Part shown: in pieces, positions 49,831 to 56,954 of the stretch
Layout: each line of letters begins with the position of its first letter
Numbering within the stretch: position 1 is the first letter of the stretch
Assembly: GCF_004119455.1 (NCBI RefSeq)
Contig: NZ_NRQT01000012.1
Span: 1-64,000 of the forward strand
DNA length: 64,000 nt
Reading direction: 5' to 3'
Source of the DNA: Chryseobacterium sp. CH25
GTDB taxonomy: Bacteria; Bacteroidota; Bacteroidia; Flavobacteriales; Weeksellaceae
Notes under the pieces: generated by a model
Databases searched by the model: none
Seen by the model: only the letters and a program-made list of their open reading frames with translations
What the model was told of the DNA's origin: nothing
Translations under genes and position numbers: made by a program

Positions 49831-50178
49831 ATGTATACAATTGATAACAAATCTTACCCTTGCTGTACAAGTGTAACGATGAGATTTATAGGGGGAAAAT
49901 GGAAGGCTGTAATTTTATATCATCTTACAGACGGAGCCAAAAGATATAATGAATTAAGGAAAGTAATACCTACCATCACAGAAAGAACATTAAGTCTTCA
50001 GCTCAAACAATTAGAGGATGATAATATTATTGACAGAAAAGTATATACAGAAAAACCACCTTTGATGGTAGAATATACTCTAACAGATTTTGGGAAGACA
50101 CTGCTTCCAGTACTAGATGCTATTACGGAATGGGGAAAAGGAGCTGCAAATAATTCAAAAAAAATAATCAAGAACTAA
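49831..50178 (+). CDS. HxlR family transcriptional regulator
   Basis: A 115-residue winged-helix regulator. It has the family start (Cys11-Cys12 before MRFIGGKWKAVILYHLTDGA), the recognition helix region RYNELRKVIPTITERTLSLQ, the wing EKPPLMVEYTLTDFGKTLLP and the dimer helix VLDAITEWGKG. Cysteines close to the N-terminus serve as electrophile or redox sensors in some relatives such as YodB and HypR. It diverges from a nitroreductase, so regulation of that gene is likely. Its stop codon overlaps the 3' end of the converging rsmD gene by 3-4 nt. Confidence 0.92.
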   Translation: MYTIDNKSYPCCTSVTMRFIGGKWKAVILYHLTDGAKRYNELRKVIPTITERTLSLQLKQLEDDNIIDRKVYTEKPPLMVEYTLTDFGKTLLPVLDAITEWGKGAANNSKKIIKN

Positions 50179-50746
50179 AGTTCCTGATTATCTTCTTTAT
50201 TCGGATCAAAAAAACTGAAACTTACGTTTCCGTATTTTCTGGTATCTACTAAATTAGGGTGTTCCAGCTTCATGCGGCTTTGATGTTCTACGATAAGAAC
50301 TCCGTTTTCTTTAAGAAACTTATTATTCAGAACTAAAGAAATAAGTTCGTAGTATTTTTTTCTTCCATTTCAAATGGAGCATCAGAAAAAACAATTTCAA
50401 AGGATTTTTTGTTTCTGAACTTTTTCAGCCAGTCAAATACATCTCCTCTCTGTACATTAATCTGAAGTGCCATATCAAGTTCAGAAGCTGTAGAATTGAT
50501 GAATGCCGTGTGTTTTGGATTCATCTCTACAGAAGTTACATCCTGACATCCTCTGGAAGCAAACTCAAACGTGATAGAACCGATTCCTGCAAAAAGATCC
50601 AATACAGAAATCGACTGCATGTCGTATTTGTTTTCCAAAATACTGAATAAGGCTTCTTTCGCAAAATCTGTGGTAGGTCTTACGTCAAAGTTTTTGGGAG
50701 CTGCAATTTTTTTGGCTTTCCACTTGCCTGATATTATTCTGAACAT
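50175..50746 (-). pseudogene. rsmD: 16S rRNA m2G966 methyltransferase RsmD, frame broken at a T7 (coding A7) run
   Basis: The first 137 codons (50746 down to 50333) are a normal RsmD: MFRIISGKWKAKKI, RPTTDFAKEALFSILENKY, SVLDLFAGIGSITFEFASRG (SAM site). After APFEMEEK the frame stops at once. With one more A at 50355-50361 it reads EEKKYYELISLVLNNKFLKE and later RMKLEHPNLVDTRKYGNVSF to a stop at 50175, giving 190 residues, the normal size. The catalytic motif reads DAPF here, where DPPF/Y is usual. The complete 3' half argues for a sequencing undercall or a recent mutation. It converges with and overlaps the HxlR gene end by a few bases. Confidence 0.88.
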
Positions 50747-50828
50747 GTTAAATTAGGGTTTAGATAATAGATTTTAGGTGGCAGGTAATTTTGTTTGGAT
50801 GATCTCACTATTTCCTGCGGTCTGCAAT

Positions 50829-51545
50829 CTAGTTAAGTATAAAATTCTTATTAGGAATATTGTCAAAAACGATCTTCAGGTTTTTTACAAACTTCTGAAG
50901 CTCGGAAATAAATGTCTCATTTTCTGTAGTTTCACCATAAGCGTAAAAACTGGTTTCATTAATTCCAAAACCGATTTTGCTTAATGTAAACATGATGAAA
51001 TAAAGGAAATCAACCTCAGAGTTCACATCCAGATTATTGTAAAGGATGATCTTCTTATTATCAATGGCAAAAAATTCACACTGATTGTGATAAAGATTGA
51101 TATGGATTTCTTTATTATTCTTATTGTGGATAGAGCTTAAAAACTTTTCCCCTGAAAAATTAAAATGTACCGGTATCGCCAGTTCCTTTATTTTTTTATA
51201 ATAATGTTTAGGGAAAGTATAATAAAACTGAATGTTGAATTTTTTGTTGATGGAAAGCATCAACTCTTCCTGCTCTTTATCAGCCGGAGCATTGAATGAG
51301 ATCAAATCAAAACCTGCTTCATGATCAGAAAAACCTTCCGGCATCAATGTAAAATGATTCAAAGCAGAAATCACCTGGATTTCATCAAAACGCTGTTTGA
51401 TAAGAACTTCATCCAGCTTTTCCTCAATAAGATTAGCGGGTGTTTCTTCAGTAACAAAATAAGATTTTTCTTCCAGAATGTTTTTGTTTTTTACAATCTG
51501 GTAGATTAATCCGTCTTTGGTAAAAAGTAAATTAAGTACGTTCAT
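50829..51545 (-). CDS. DUF3822 family protein
   Basis: A 238-residue cytoplasmic protein: MNVLNLLFTKDGLIYQIVKN, then ALNHFTLMPEGFSDHEAGFD and the late region VDFLYFIMFTLSKIGFGINE with FYAYGE. It has an actin/type-II secretion-like ATPase feel but no confirmed motif. DUF3822 genes lie directly upstream of rsmD in many Bacteroidota, as here (82 nt gap), a conserved link of unknown meaning. No signal peptide or membrane segment. Confidence 0.82.
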   Translation of the reverse strand: MNVLNLLFTKDGLIYQIVKNKNILEEKSYFVTEETPANLIEEKLDEVLIKQRFDEIQVISALNHFTLMPEGFSDHEAGFDLISFNAPADKEQEELMLSINKKFNIQFYYTFPKHYYKKIKELAIPVHFNFSGEKFLSSIHNKNNKEIHINLYHNQCEFFAIDNKKIILYNNLDVNSEVDFLYFIMFTLSKIGFGINETSFYAYGETTENETFISELQKFVKNLKIVFDNIPNKNFILN

Positions 51546-51563
51546 ATTTCAATTCCTGCAAAT

Positions 51564-52058
51564 TTAGTGAAATTCTACCATTACCGCACCCGATTGATGG
51601 TGAAGTATTTCCTTATTATAAAAATCAATACCCACCTGGCTTTCCAAAACATCTCTAACCATCCGCTGTAAGGTACCATCTCCAATCCCATGAACAATTT
51701 CCAGTCTCTTCAAATTATTTTTTCTGCAAAATTCTATTACTTCAATCAGCTTTTCCTTTTGGATAAACAATCTTTCAAAACTATCATAATCATTGGGATT
51801 CTTTACCAAATTATGAAAATGTAAGTCTAAAACCAAATGATTTTTCTGATGTTTTTTAGAAATAATCTTTTTAGGTTCTGCTTTTCTTACGACCCGGATA
51901 TTTTCATAAAGATCAGCATTCTTGGGGACCAGTTTTTCTTTAGGATATTGATGGGTAAAGCCATATTCATCTTTAAAAACCACAATATTCCCCTTCACGG
52001 AAGTAACTACTCCGCTTAAATCTTCATCCACTACAGAAACTGTATCTCCAATTTTCAT
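51564..52058 (-). CDS. Smr/MutS2-type domain protein
   Basis: A 164-residue protein. An N-terminal beta-rich module (MKIGDTVSVVDEDLSGVVTS, VVFKDEYGFTHQYPKEKLVP), like the KOW/DUF2027 modules that precede Smr domains in Bacteroidota, is followed by a Smr domain (about 85-164): LVLDLHFHNLVKNPND, then KRLEIVHGIGDGTLQRMVRD and GAVMVEFH. The DLH and HGxGxG motifs are the Smr nuclease signature. Smr domains nick DNA or RNA branches, and some act on stalled ribosomes. Its exact target is unknown. Confidence 0.88.
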   Translation of the reverse strand: MKIGDTVSVVDEDLSGVVTSVKGNIVVFKDEYGFTHQYPKEKLVPKNADLYENIRVVRKAEPKKIISKKHQKNHLVLDLHFHNLVKNPNDYDSFERLFIQKEKLIEVIEFCRKNNLKRLEIVHGIGDGTLQRMVRDVLESQVGIDFYNKEILHHQSGAVMVEFH

Positions 52059-52073
52059 CTTGCTATTTTATTT

Positions 52074-52106
52074 AACCTTGGCAAGGTTTTAAACTCTGTC
52101 AAGGTT
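52074..52106. repeat. AACCTTG palindrome repeat
   Basis: AACCTTG-G-CAAGGTT (52074-52088) is a perfect palindrome, followed by TTTAAACTCTGTCAAGGTT with another CAAGGTT (52100-52106). It may end the transcript of the phosphoesterase gene or be a dispersed repeat. Confidence 0.45.
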
Positions 52107-52145
52107 CTTTCTTTACCACTCTCAAACATTCAAATTCCGGGATTC

Positions 52146-52643
52146 TCAAACCCTCGGCCCTAATTCTATCACCTCCAGATCCTTTATTTCCTCACCATCT
52201 ACTACAAAGCGCATCATTGTTCTTACTTTATGCCAGCCTTGCTTTCCACAGGCACCCGGATTCAGATGTAAAAGGTTATTTTTCTGGTCATACATTGCTT
52301 TTAATATGTGCGAATGTCCTGATATAAATAATTTAGGGGTTTTCTCAGCAATTTCTTTTTTTGTTAGCGGGGTATATTTTCCGGGATATCCGCCGATATG
52401 GATCATTAAAACGTCCAGTTTCTCACAGAAAAAACGGTTAACCTCCGGAAATTCTGATTGAATTTTTGGGTTATCTATATTTCCGTAAACGCCTTTTAAA
52501 GGTTTTATTTTTTCGAGCTGCTCAATAACATCCATGCTTCCAAAATCCCCACAATGCCAGATTTCATCAGCCTGAGATGCATATTCTAGGATTCTGTCAT
52601 CTATATAAGAATGAGAATCGGAGAGAAGAAGGATTTTTGTCAT
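52146..52643 (-). CDS. YfcE/MJ0936-type metallophosphoesterase
   Basis: A 165-residue phosphodiesterase. The metal ligands are visible: LSDSHSYIDDRI (Asp, His), HCGDFGSMDVI (Asp), YGNIDNPKIQ (Asn), HIGGYPGKY and SGHSHILKAMY (His). The family hydrolyses phosphodiesters in vitro; the natural substrate is unknown. Its ATG shares one base with the stop of the secreted-protein gene at 52643 (TAATG), so translation is coupled. Length typical. Confidence 0.92.
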   Translation of the reverse strand: MTKILLLSDSHSYIDDRILEYASQADEIWHCGDFGSMDVIEQLEKIKPLKGVYGNIDNPKIQSEFPEVNRFFCEKLDVLMIHIGGYPGKYTPLTKKEIAEKTPKLFISGHSHILKAMYDQKNNLLHLNPGACGKQGWHKVRTMMRFVVDGEEIKDLEVIELGPRV

Positions 52644-53092
52644 TATCTAAGGGTTCTTTGGGTAATATTTTCGTCGTATTTTTCTTTAAATATAGCAACA
52701 CGTTCAGAATTCAGCTCACCATTCTGATTAATTACTCTTTCTTTAAGCATCCATTTTACCAGTTTTTCCATTCCTTTTTTGGAATTCATAAAATTGGCAA
52801 TTTTGGCTAAGTCAGTGGATTCTACCTTAATCTTTTCTGTTAAAAAGTTCAGGACAAAATAATCATCACTTACATATCTTGGCGTTTCATTATCCATGTA
52901 TCTGTACATCAATATTTCTTCGTCATCTTTCATTGAGAAGAATGAATATTGTGTGACATTAATCTTTTCTGCTTTTAGAATCTGTTTTCCATCCAGAAGA
53001 ACCTTGTCATCTTTAATGCTTACATCCTGAGAGAAATATAAATTACAGCTCACTACTAATAAGAAGAAAGCGAATAATCTGTTTACTGCCAT
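52643..53092 (-). CDS. Secreted protein of unknown function
   Basis: A 149-residue exported protein. The frame is open to 53113, but the minus-strand -7 box TATATTTG (53111-53118) overlaps that start, so the ATG at 53092 is used: MAVNRLFAFFLLVVSCNLYF is a signal peptide (a lipobox Cys is also possible at LVVSC). The rest has strand-turn pattern VSIKDDKVLLDGKQILKAEK and ends helical. Coupled by overlap to the YfcE-like gene. Function unknown. Confidence 0.7.
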   Translation of the reverse strand: MAVNRLFAFFLLVVSCNLYFSQDVSIKDDKVLLDGKQILKAEKINVTQYSFFSMKDDEEILMYRYMDNETPRYVSDDYFVLNFLTEKIKVESTDLAKIANFMNSKKGMEKLVKWMLKERVINQNGELNSERVAIFKEKYDENITQRTLR

Positions 53093-53110
53093 TTTTAATA
53101 TTTTAGACTG

Positions 53111-53118
53111 CAAATATA
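53111..53118 (-). promoter_or_regulatory. Candidate -7 box for the secreted-protein/phosphoesterase pair
   Basis: Minus strand TATATTTG matches TAnnTTTG exactly, 18 nt before the ATG at 53092. Confidence 0.5.
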
Positions 53119-53179
53119 AAGAAGCTTTGATAAATGCTTTTTTAATTGAATTTTTTAATCCCTGTATGTCCGTTTTTTA

Positions 53180-53641
53180 TTAATAAGAAATACTCTTGGT
53201 TCTACGTATTGAATCCAGTTTCTTTTCTATGTCTGCACTGAATATTTTTCTTAGCTTCAGTCCGCTTTCAGTAAGTCTTGGAATCACAAAAGTTCCATCC
53301 ATACTGTTATTTGAAGTAAATGTAATGGCAATGGTTGTATCTGAGACCTTTTTCCAGTTTCCAATATACCGTTCCATTTTTGAAACCTTTCCCGGGAAAT
53401 CTTCTTTGGTGTCATAACCATTAGCTGATTTGCTTAGATTTCCAATGATTTTTCCGTTTTTACTGAACTTTAAACCAGGAGTTTTGGCATTGAAAATATT
53501 CTGTTTTTCGTAAGTATAAATATAGTTGTCCAGCTCAGTCAACTTCCATGTCTGTAAAAGAAAAGGATCTGAAGTTCTGTCCTGGCTTTTCATCAAGCCT
53601 ATAGTAAAGAAAAATAGAAGAAAGGGGATTGTCTTTTTCAT
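53180..53641 (-). CDS. Secreted protein of unknown function, lipocalin-like in outline
   Basis: A 153-residue protein with a signal peptide (MKKTIPFLLFFFTIGLMKSQ). The mature part has FLLQTWKLTELDNYIYTYEK, GLKFSKNGKIIGNL, RYIGNWKKVSDTTIAITF and FVIPRLTESGLKLRKI, the strand order of small lipocalin-like domains of Bacteroidota. No lipobox. Ligand unknown. The minus-strand TAATTTTG upstream (near 53673) could be its -7 box; the leader would contain the 19-nt word repeated at 60724. Confidence 0.7.
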   Translation of the reverse strand: MKKTIPFLLFFFTIGLMKSQDRTSDPFLLQTWKLTELDNYIYTYEKQNIFNAKTPGLKFSKNGKIIGNLSKSANGYDTKEDFPGKVSKMERYIGNWKKVSDTTIAITFTSNNSMDGTFVIPRLTESGLKLRKIFSADIEKKLDSIRRTKSISY

Positions 53642-53646
53642 ACTTT

Positions 53647-53665
53647 AAAATGATTACACTTTAGT
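53647..53665. repeat. 19-nt direct repeat, left copy
   Basis: AAAATGATTACACTTTAGT occurs here and at 60724-60742 in the same orientation, on either side of the siderophore operon. Confidence 0.7.
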
Positions 53666-54032
53666 ATCAACAAAATTAAGCTTTTCAATACAAGACTGAA
53701 AGTTTTCTACCTGTATAAAGTTAGTTATTACAGCTTAAGATTTTTATAAAACCTCAAATTGAGACATTCTCTATTTTATTGCTTATTTTTTATTTAATTC
53801 TTAAAAACGATTTTTTGGAGTGTTGGAAAATGGTTCTTGAGATAAAAAAAGGGGATTGAAAAATGGCATGTATTCACTTTTTAGTGTATTAATTAAGTAG
53901 AATTATTGTTTTTAATTGCTTGAAAATCATTATTTTAAATTGTTCATTTTGGTATTTTAAATAATTTATTTGTCGGTAATAAAATATGTATATATTTGTC
54001 TTAATTTTTATTTAATCTAAACAAAAATAATA
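53666..54032 (+). other. Non-coding leader region of the siderophore operon
   Basis: About 370 AT-rich nt without a coding frame. GAAAATCATTATTTT (53922-53936) has the AATCATTAT word of Fur boxes but only imperfect symmetry, so a Fur site is only suggested. The operon promoter lies at 53970-53998. Confidence 0.45.
53970..53998 (+). promoter_or_regulatory. Promoter of the siderophore operon
   Basis: TTG (53970-53972), an 18-nt spacer and TATATTTG (53991-53998) fit the Bacteroidota promoter pattern. The ATG follows 34 nt later. Confidence 0.62.
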
Positions 54033-55637
54033 ATGAGTGTCGGTTTATACTTATTGGAAAGCAAAAACTGGTATTATTTTGACCTTATACCAAAGTTTGA
54101 TGAAGAGTTATCAACGTTCATGAACAATTGTTCTGAAAGTAAATTCATCCGAATTAATATTACAGGTAAAGAATCTTATTTAATTGTTCCTGTAAAGCAT
54201 TTCTCTACTACCGGAGTTCATTATCTGGGAAAAGATGTAGGGTATAGAGAAAAGAAAATGGGTGAAGTGGTGAAGATTGACGCAGAAGAAGCGTATCGAT
54301 TTCTTACTTCCCTGGCTTATAGCGGAAATACGACAGTAGAAAACCCGGAAGAGGCTTATATCAAATATTTTTCTGAAGAATTTGATGAGTATTTTGACAA
54401 AGGGTATAAAATGGAAGAAAGTATTGATTCTTTCATAGACGCTGCTAAGGCGGGGGCTATCTTTAATTATTTCGGATACGAAAATGAAAATCTACTGGAT
54501 TTTATTTCGAAGAATGTTGCATTGGAGTCCAATTACGATAAGAAAGCAGCTATTATCCAGTGGTTTTCAGAATATACCCATTCATTGCTGAAAACAGCAG
54601 TAGGAAAGTATATTGAAGAAGGAATTATTTATAACAGCAACATCGAGCATACATTTATCAATCAAAGTACAGAAAAGGTAAATGTTGGTTTTGATGAATA
54701 TATTACAGACGGATCTGCTATCAGAAGAGAAAAAGCTGAGAGTTTTATACGAACTCATGTGGTTTATTACAATCTTTATCCGGTTCTGAGACATTTGGCT
54801 TATCTGGGCTCAATTGAAGAAGAAATTCTTTACCAGATTGTAGATACTGAAATTGATTCATTAAGAGAAGTTTATGGGGATGCCATGAATTTTATTTATG
54901 AAACCATAGAAGCAAGGCTTTTCCTGAAGCAGGCTCACAGTGTGAATGGAGACACCTGGAAAGAATATATCAGACAGCATAATTTCCTGATTAATCCTAA
55001 GCATTATTCCAAAAAGCTGATAAAGCCTGATTACGGGGAAATACTGCATAAAAGATATTTCAATAACGGAACTTTAGAAATTACCCTGAGAGCTTTTAAT
55101 CCGGAAACGGATATGGAATTCCTTCATGAATGGTCCAATATGGAGTATGCTAAAAAGTATTGGGAAATGGATGTGGATAAACAGGAATTTGAAGAAGCCT
55201 ATATCAAACACATGGGGGTAGATTATTCCCACCCTTACATAGGACTTCTGAACGGCAATCCTATTTTTACTCTGGAACTGTATTGGGCTGTAAAAGATGA
55301 AGTAGGTAAATATTACCGTTTCAATCCTGGAGATTATGGCTTTCACATGCTTATTGCTCCTGCAAAAGAAAAAATTCCAAACTTTTCAATGAATGCATTG
55401 GCTATGTGTATGGAGTACTTCTTCTCTTTCCCACAACTTACAAGAATGATAGGTGAGGCTTCTGCATCCCATAAAGGAACGCATAACCTGATTACGAAAG
55501 TAGGGTGTGAATTCAACAGATCACTGGCCCTTCCTTACAAAACATCCAATCTGACATTCCTTGAGCGCGAGAAGTTCTACGAAACAACGGAAGATATTTT
55601 CAAAAACTCGGTTCTGAAAATAAACATTACAACTTAA
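54033..55637 (+). CDS. Siderophore biosynthesis N-acyltransferase (AlcB/IucB-like) with synthetase-like N-terminal region
   Basis: A 534-residue two-part protein. The last 190 residues (about 345-534) are an AlcB/IucB-type acyltransferase: LEITLRAFNPETDMEFLHEW, YIGLLNGNPIFTLELYW, DYGFHMLIAPAKEKIPNFSM, RMIGEASASHKGTHNLI. It would acylate an N-hydroxy diamine to a hydroxamate. The first 340 residues resemble pieces of an IucA/IucC-type synthetase, mainly its C-terminal domain: WFSEYTHSLLKTAVGKYIEE with the later ARLFLKQAHSVNGDTW. The catalytic ATP motifs (HPxHxxxK) are not seen, so this half may be non-catalytic; this domain match is by eye. It is first in the operon, 26 nt ahead of the hydroxylase. 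Confidence 0.72.
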   Translation: MSVGLYLLESKNWYYFDLIPKFDEELSTFMNNCSESKFIRINITGKESYLIVPVKHFSTTGVHYLGKDVGYREKKMGEVVKIDAEEAYRFLTSLAYSGNTTVENPEEAYIKYFSEEFDEYFDKGYKMEESIDSFIDAAKAGAIFNYFGYENENLLDFISKNVALESNYDKKAAIIQWFSEYTHSLLKTAVGKYIEEGIIYNSNIEHTFINQSTEKVNVGFDEYITDGSAIRREKAESFIRTHVVYYNLYPVLRHLAYLGSIEEEILYQIVDTEIDSLREVYGDAMNFIYETIEARLFLKQAHSVNGDTWKEYIRQHNFLINPKHYSKKLIKPDYGEILHKRYFNNGTLEITLRAFNPETDMEFLHEWSNMEYAKKYWEMDVDKQEFEEAYIKHMGVDYSHPYIGLLNGNPIFTLELYWAVKDEVGKYYRFNPGDYGFHMLIAPAKEKIPNFSMNALAMCMEYFFSFPQLTRMIGEASASHKGTHNLITKVGCEFNRSLALPYKTSNLTFLEREKFYETTEDIFKNSVLKINITT

Positions 55638-55663
55638 TACTTGAACACTGAAAAAGATAATTT

Positions 55664-56953
55664 ATGAAATATGATATCATTGGTATAGGAATAGGACCCT
55701 TCAATCTAAGTCTTGCCGCTCTGCTTGAAGAACATAATCTGAAAACCATATTTTTTGATAAAGCACCAAGGTTTGAATGGCACAGTGGTTTAATGATAGA
55801 CAGGACAACACTTCAGGTTCCTTTCCTGGCAGATCTGGTAACGATTGTAAATCCGACAAGTCCTTTTACGTATATCAATTATTTGAGAGAGAAAGGTAAA
55901 ATTTTCCGTTTCTGCTTTAAGGAAAGCTTCTATGTAACCAGAATGGAATATAACCTGTACTGTAAATGGGTAGCCTCACAGATTGAAAGCCTTAATTTCA
56001 GTCATACGGTTACAGAAATAGATTATAACGAAATTCATGAATGCTATGAAGTTTCAGTGATTGATCTTATTAATTGTGAAAAGAAAGTGTATCTCACGGA
56101 TAAAATTGTCTTAGGAGTTGGTTCAATTCCTAATGTTCCTAAAATAACGGAACGTTTCTCGAAAGAACATATTTTCCATTCTTCTGAATATTTACACAGA
56201 AAACAATATATCAAAAAAGGCAGTAGTATTACTGTTTTGGGTTCCGGACAAAGTGGAGGTGAAGTATTTTTTGATCTTCTTGCATCAAGACCGGATCTGG
56301 ATTTAAAACTGAACTGGGTAACAGCAGCAGACCGATTCTTCCCAATGGAAAATTCAAAATTCACTTATGAATTTACTTCCATGGATTATATTTCTTATTT
56401 CAACAGGCTTCCGTTAGCAAAAAGACGAGAAGTTATTAACAAACAGGATATTCTTTATAAAGGAATTAATGATGAATTGATAAGTACAATTTATGATGAG
56501 CTGTATCATCAGCAGATGAAAGAAGAGCAGCCACTTCCTGTAAAAATCCTTACCAATAGCCTCCTTGAAGATATGGAGTATGATGAAAATTATACCCTGA
56601 AGATGAGACATCTTGAAGAAGAGAAAGCTTTTTCAGTAGATACGGATTATCTTATTCTGGCAACAGGTTACCGTTATGAAGTTCCTCATTTCTTACAGCC
56701 TATTGAAGACCGTCTGAACAAAAGTGAAAATGATGGAACCCTATTGTCTTCAGAAGACTATACGGTTGACGTTAATGACAATGAAATATTCATGCAGAAC
56801 GGTTGTGTAGATTCACAGGGAATTATCACTTCAGATTTAGGAATGGGGCCTTATAGAAATGCCACTATTATCAACAAAATACTAGGTCACGAATATTATC
56901 CATTGGAAAAAAATATTGCATTTCAGCATTTCGGAGCATTAGAAACTATATAA
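55664..56953 (+). CDS. Lysine/ornithine N-monooxygenase (IucD/PvdA/DesB family)
   Basis: A 429-residue FAD/NADPH hydroxylase that makes N-hydroxy lysine, ornithine or the matching diamine for hydroxamate siderophores. FAD site DIIGIGIGPFNLSLAALLEE at residues 3-22; FEWHSGLMIDRTTLQVPFLA and LVTIVNPTSPFTYINYLREK are substrate/flavin loops; ITVLGSGQSGGEVFFDLLAS binds NADPH; TDYLILATGYRYEVPHFL is the ATG-Y motif near the end. Its stop is 1 nt from the receptor start. Partner genes show that its product is acylated by the first protein of the operon. No decarboxylase is present, so the amine is undecided. Confidence 0.92.
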   Translation: MKYDIIGIGIGPFNLSLAALLEEHNLKTIFFDKAPRFEWHSGLMIDRTTLQVPFLADLVTIVNPTSPFTYINYLREKGKIFRFCFKESFYVTRMEYNLYCKWVASQIESLNFSHTVTEIDYNEIHECYEVSVIDLINCEKKVYLTDKIVLGVGSIPNVPKITERFSKEHIFHSSEYLHRKQYIKKGSSITVLGSGQSGGEVFFDLLASRPDLDLKLNWVTAADRFFPMENSKFTYEFTSMDYISYFNRLPLAKRREVINKQDILYKGINDELISTIYDELYHQQMKEEQPLPVKILTNSLLEDMEYDENYTLKMRHLEEEKAFSVDTDYLILATGYRYEVPHFLQPIEDRLNKSENDGTLLSSEDYTVDVNDNEIFMQNGCVDSQGIITSDLGMGPYRNATIINKILGHEYYPLEKNIAFQHFGALETI

Positions 56954-56954
56954 T

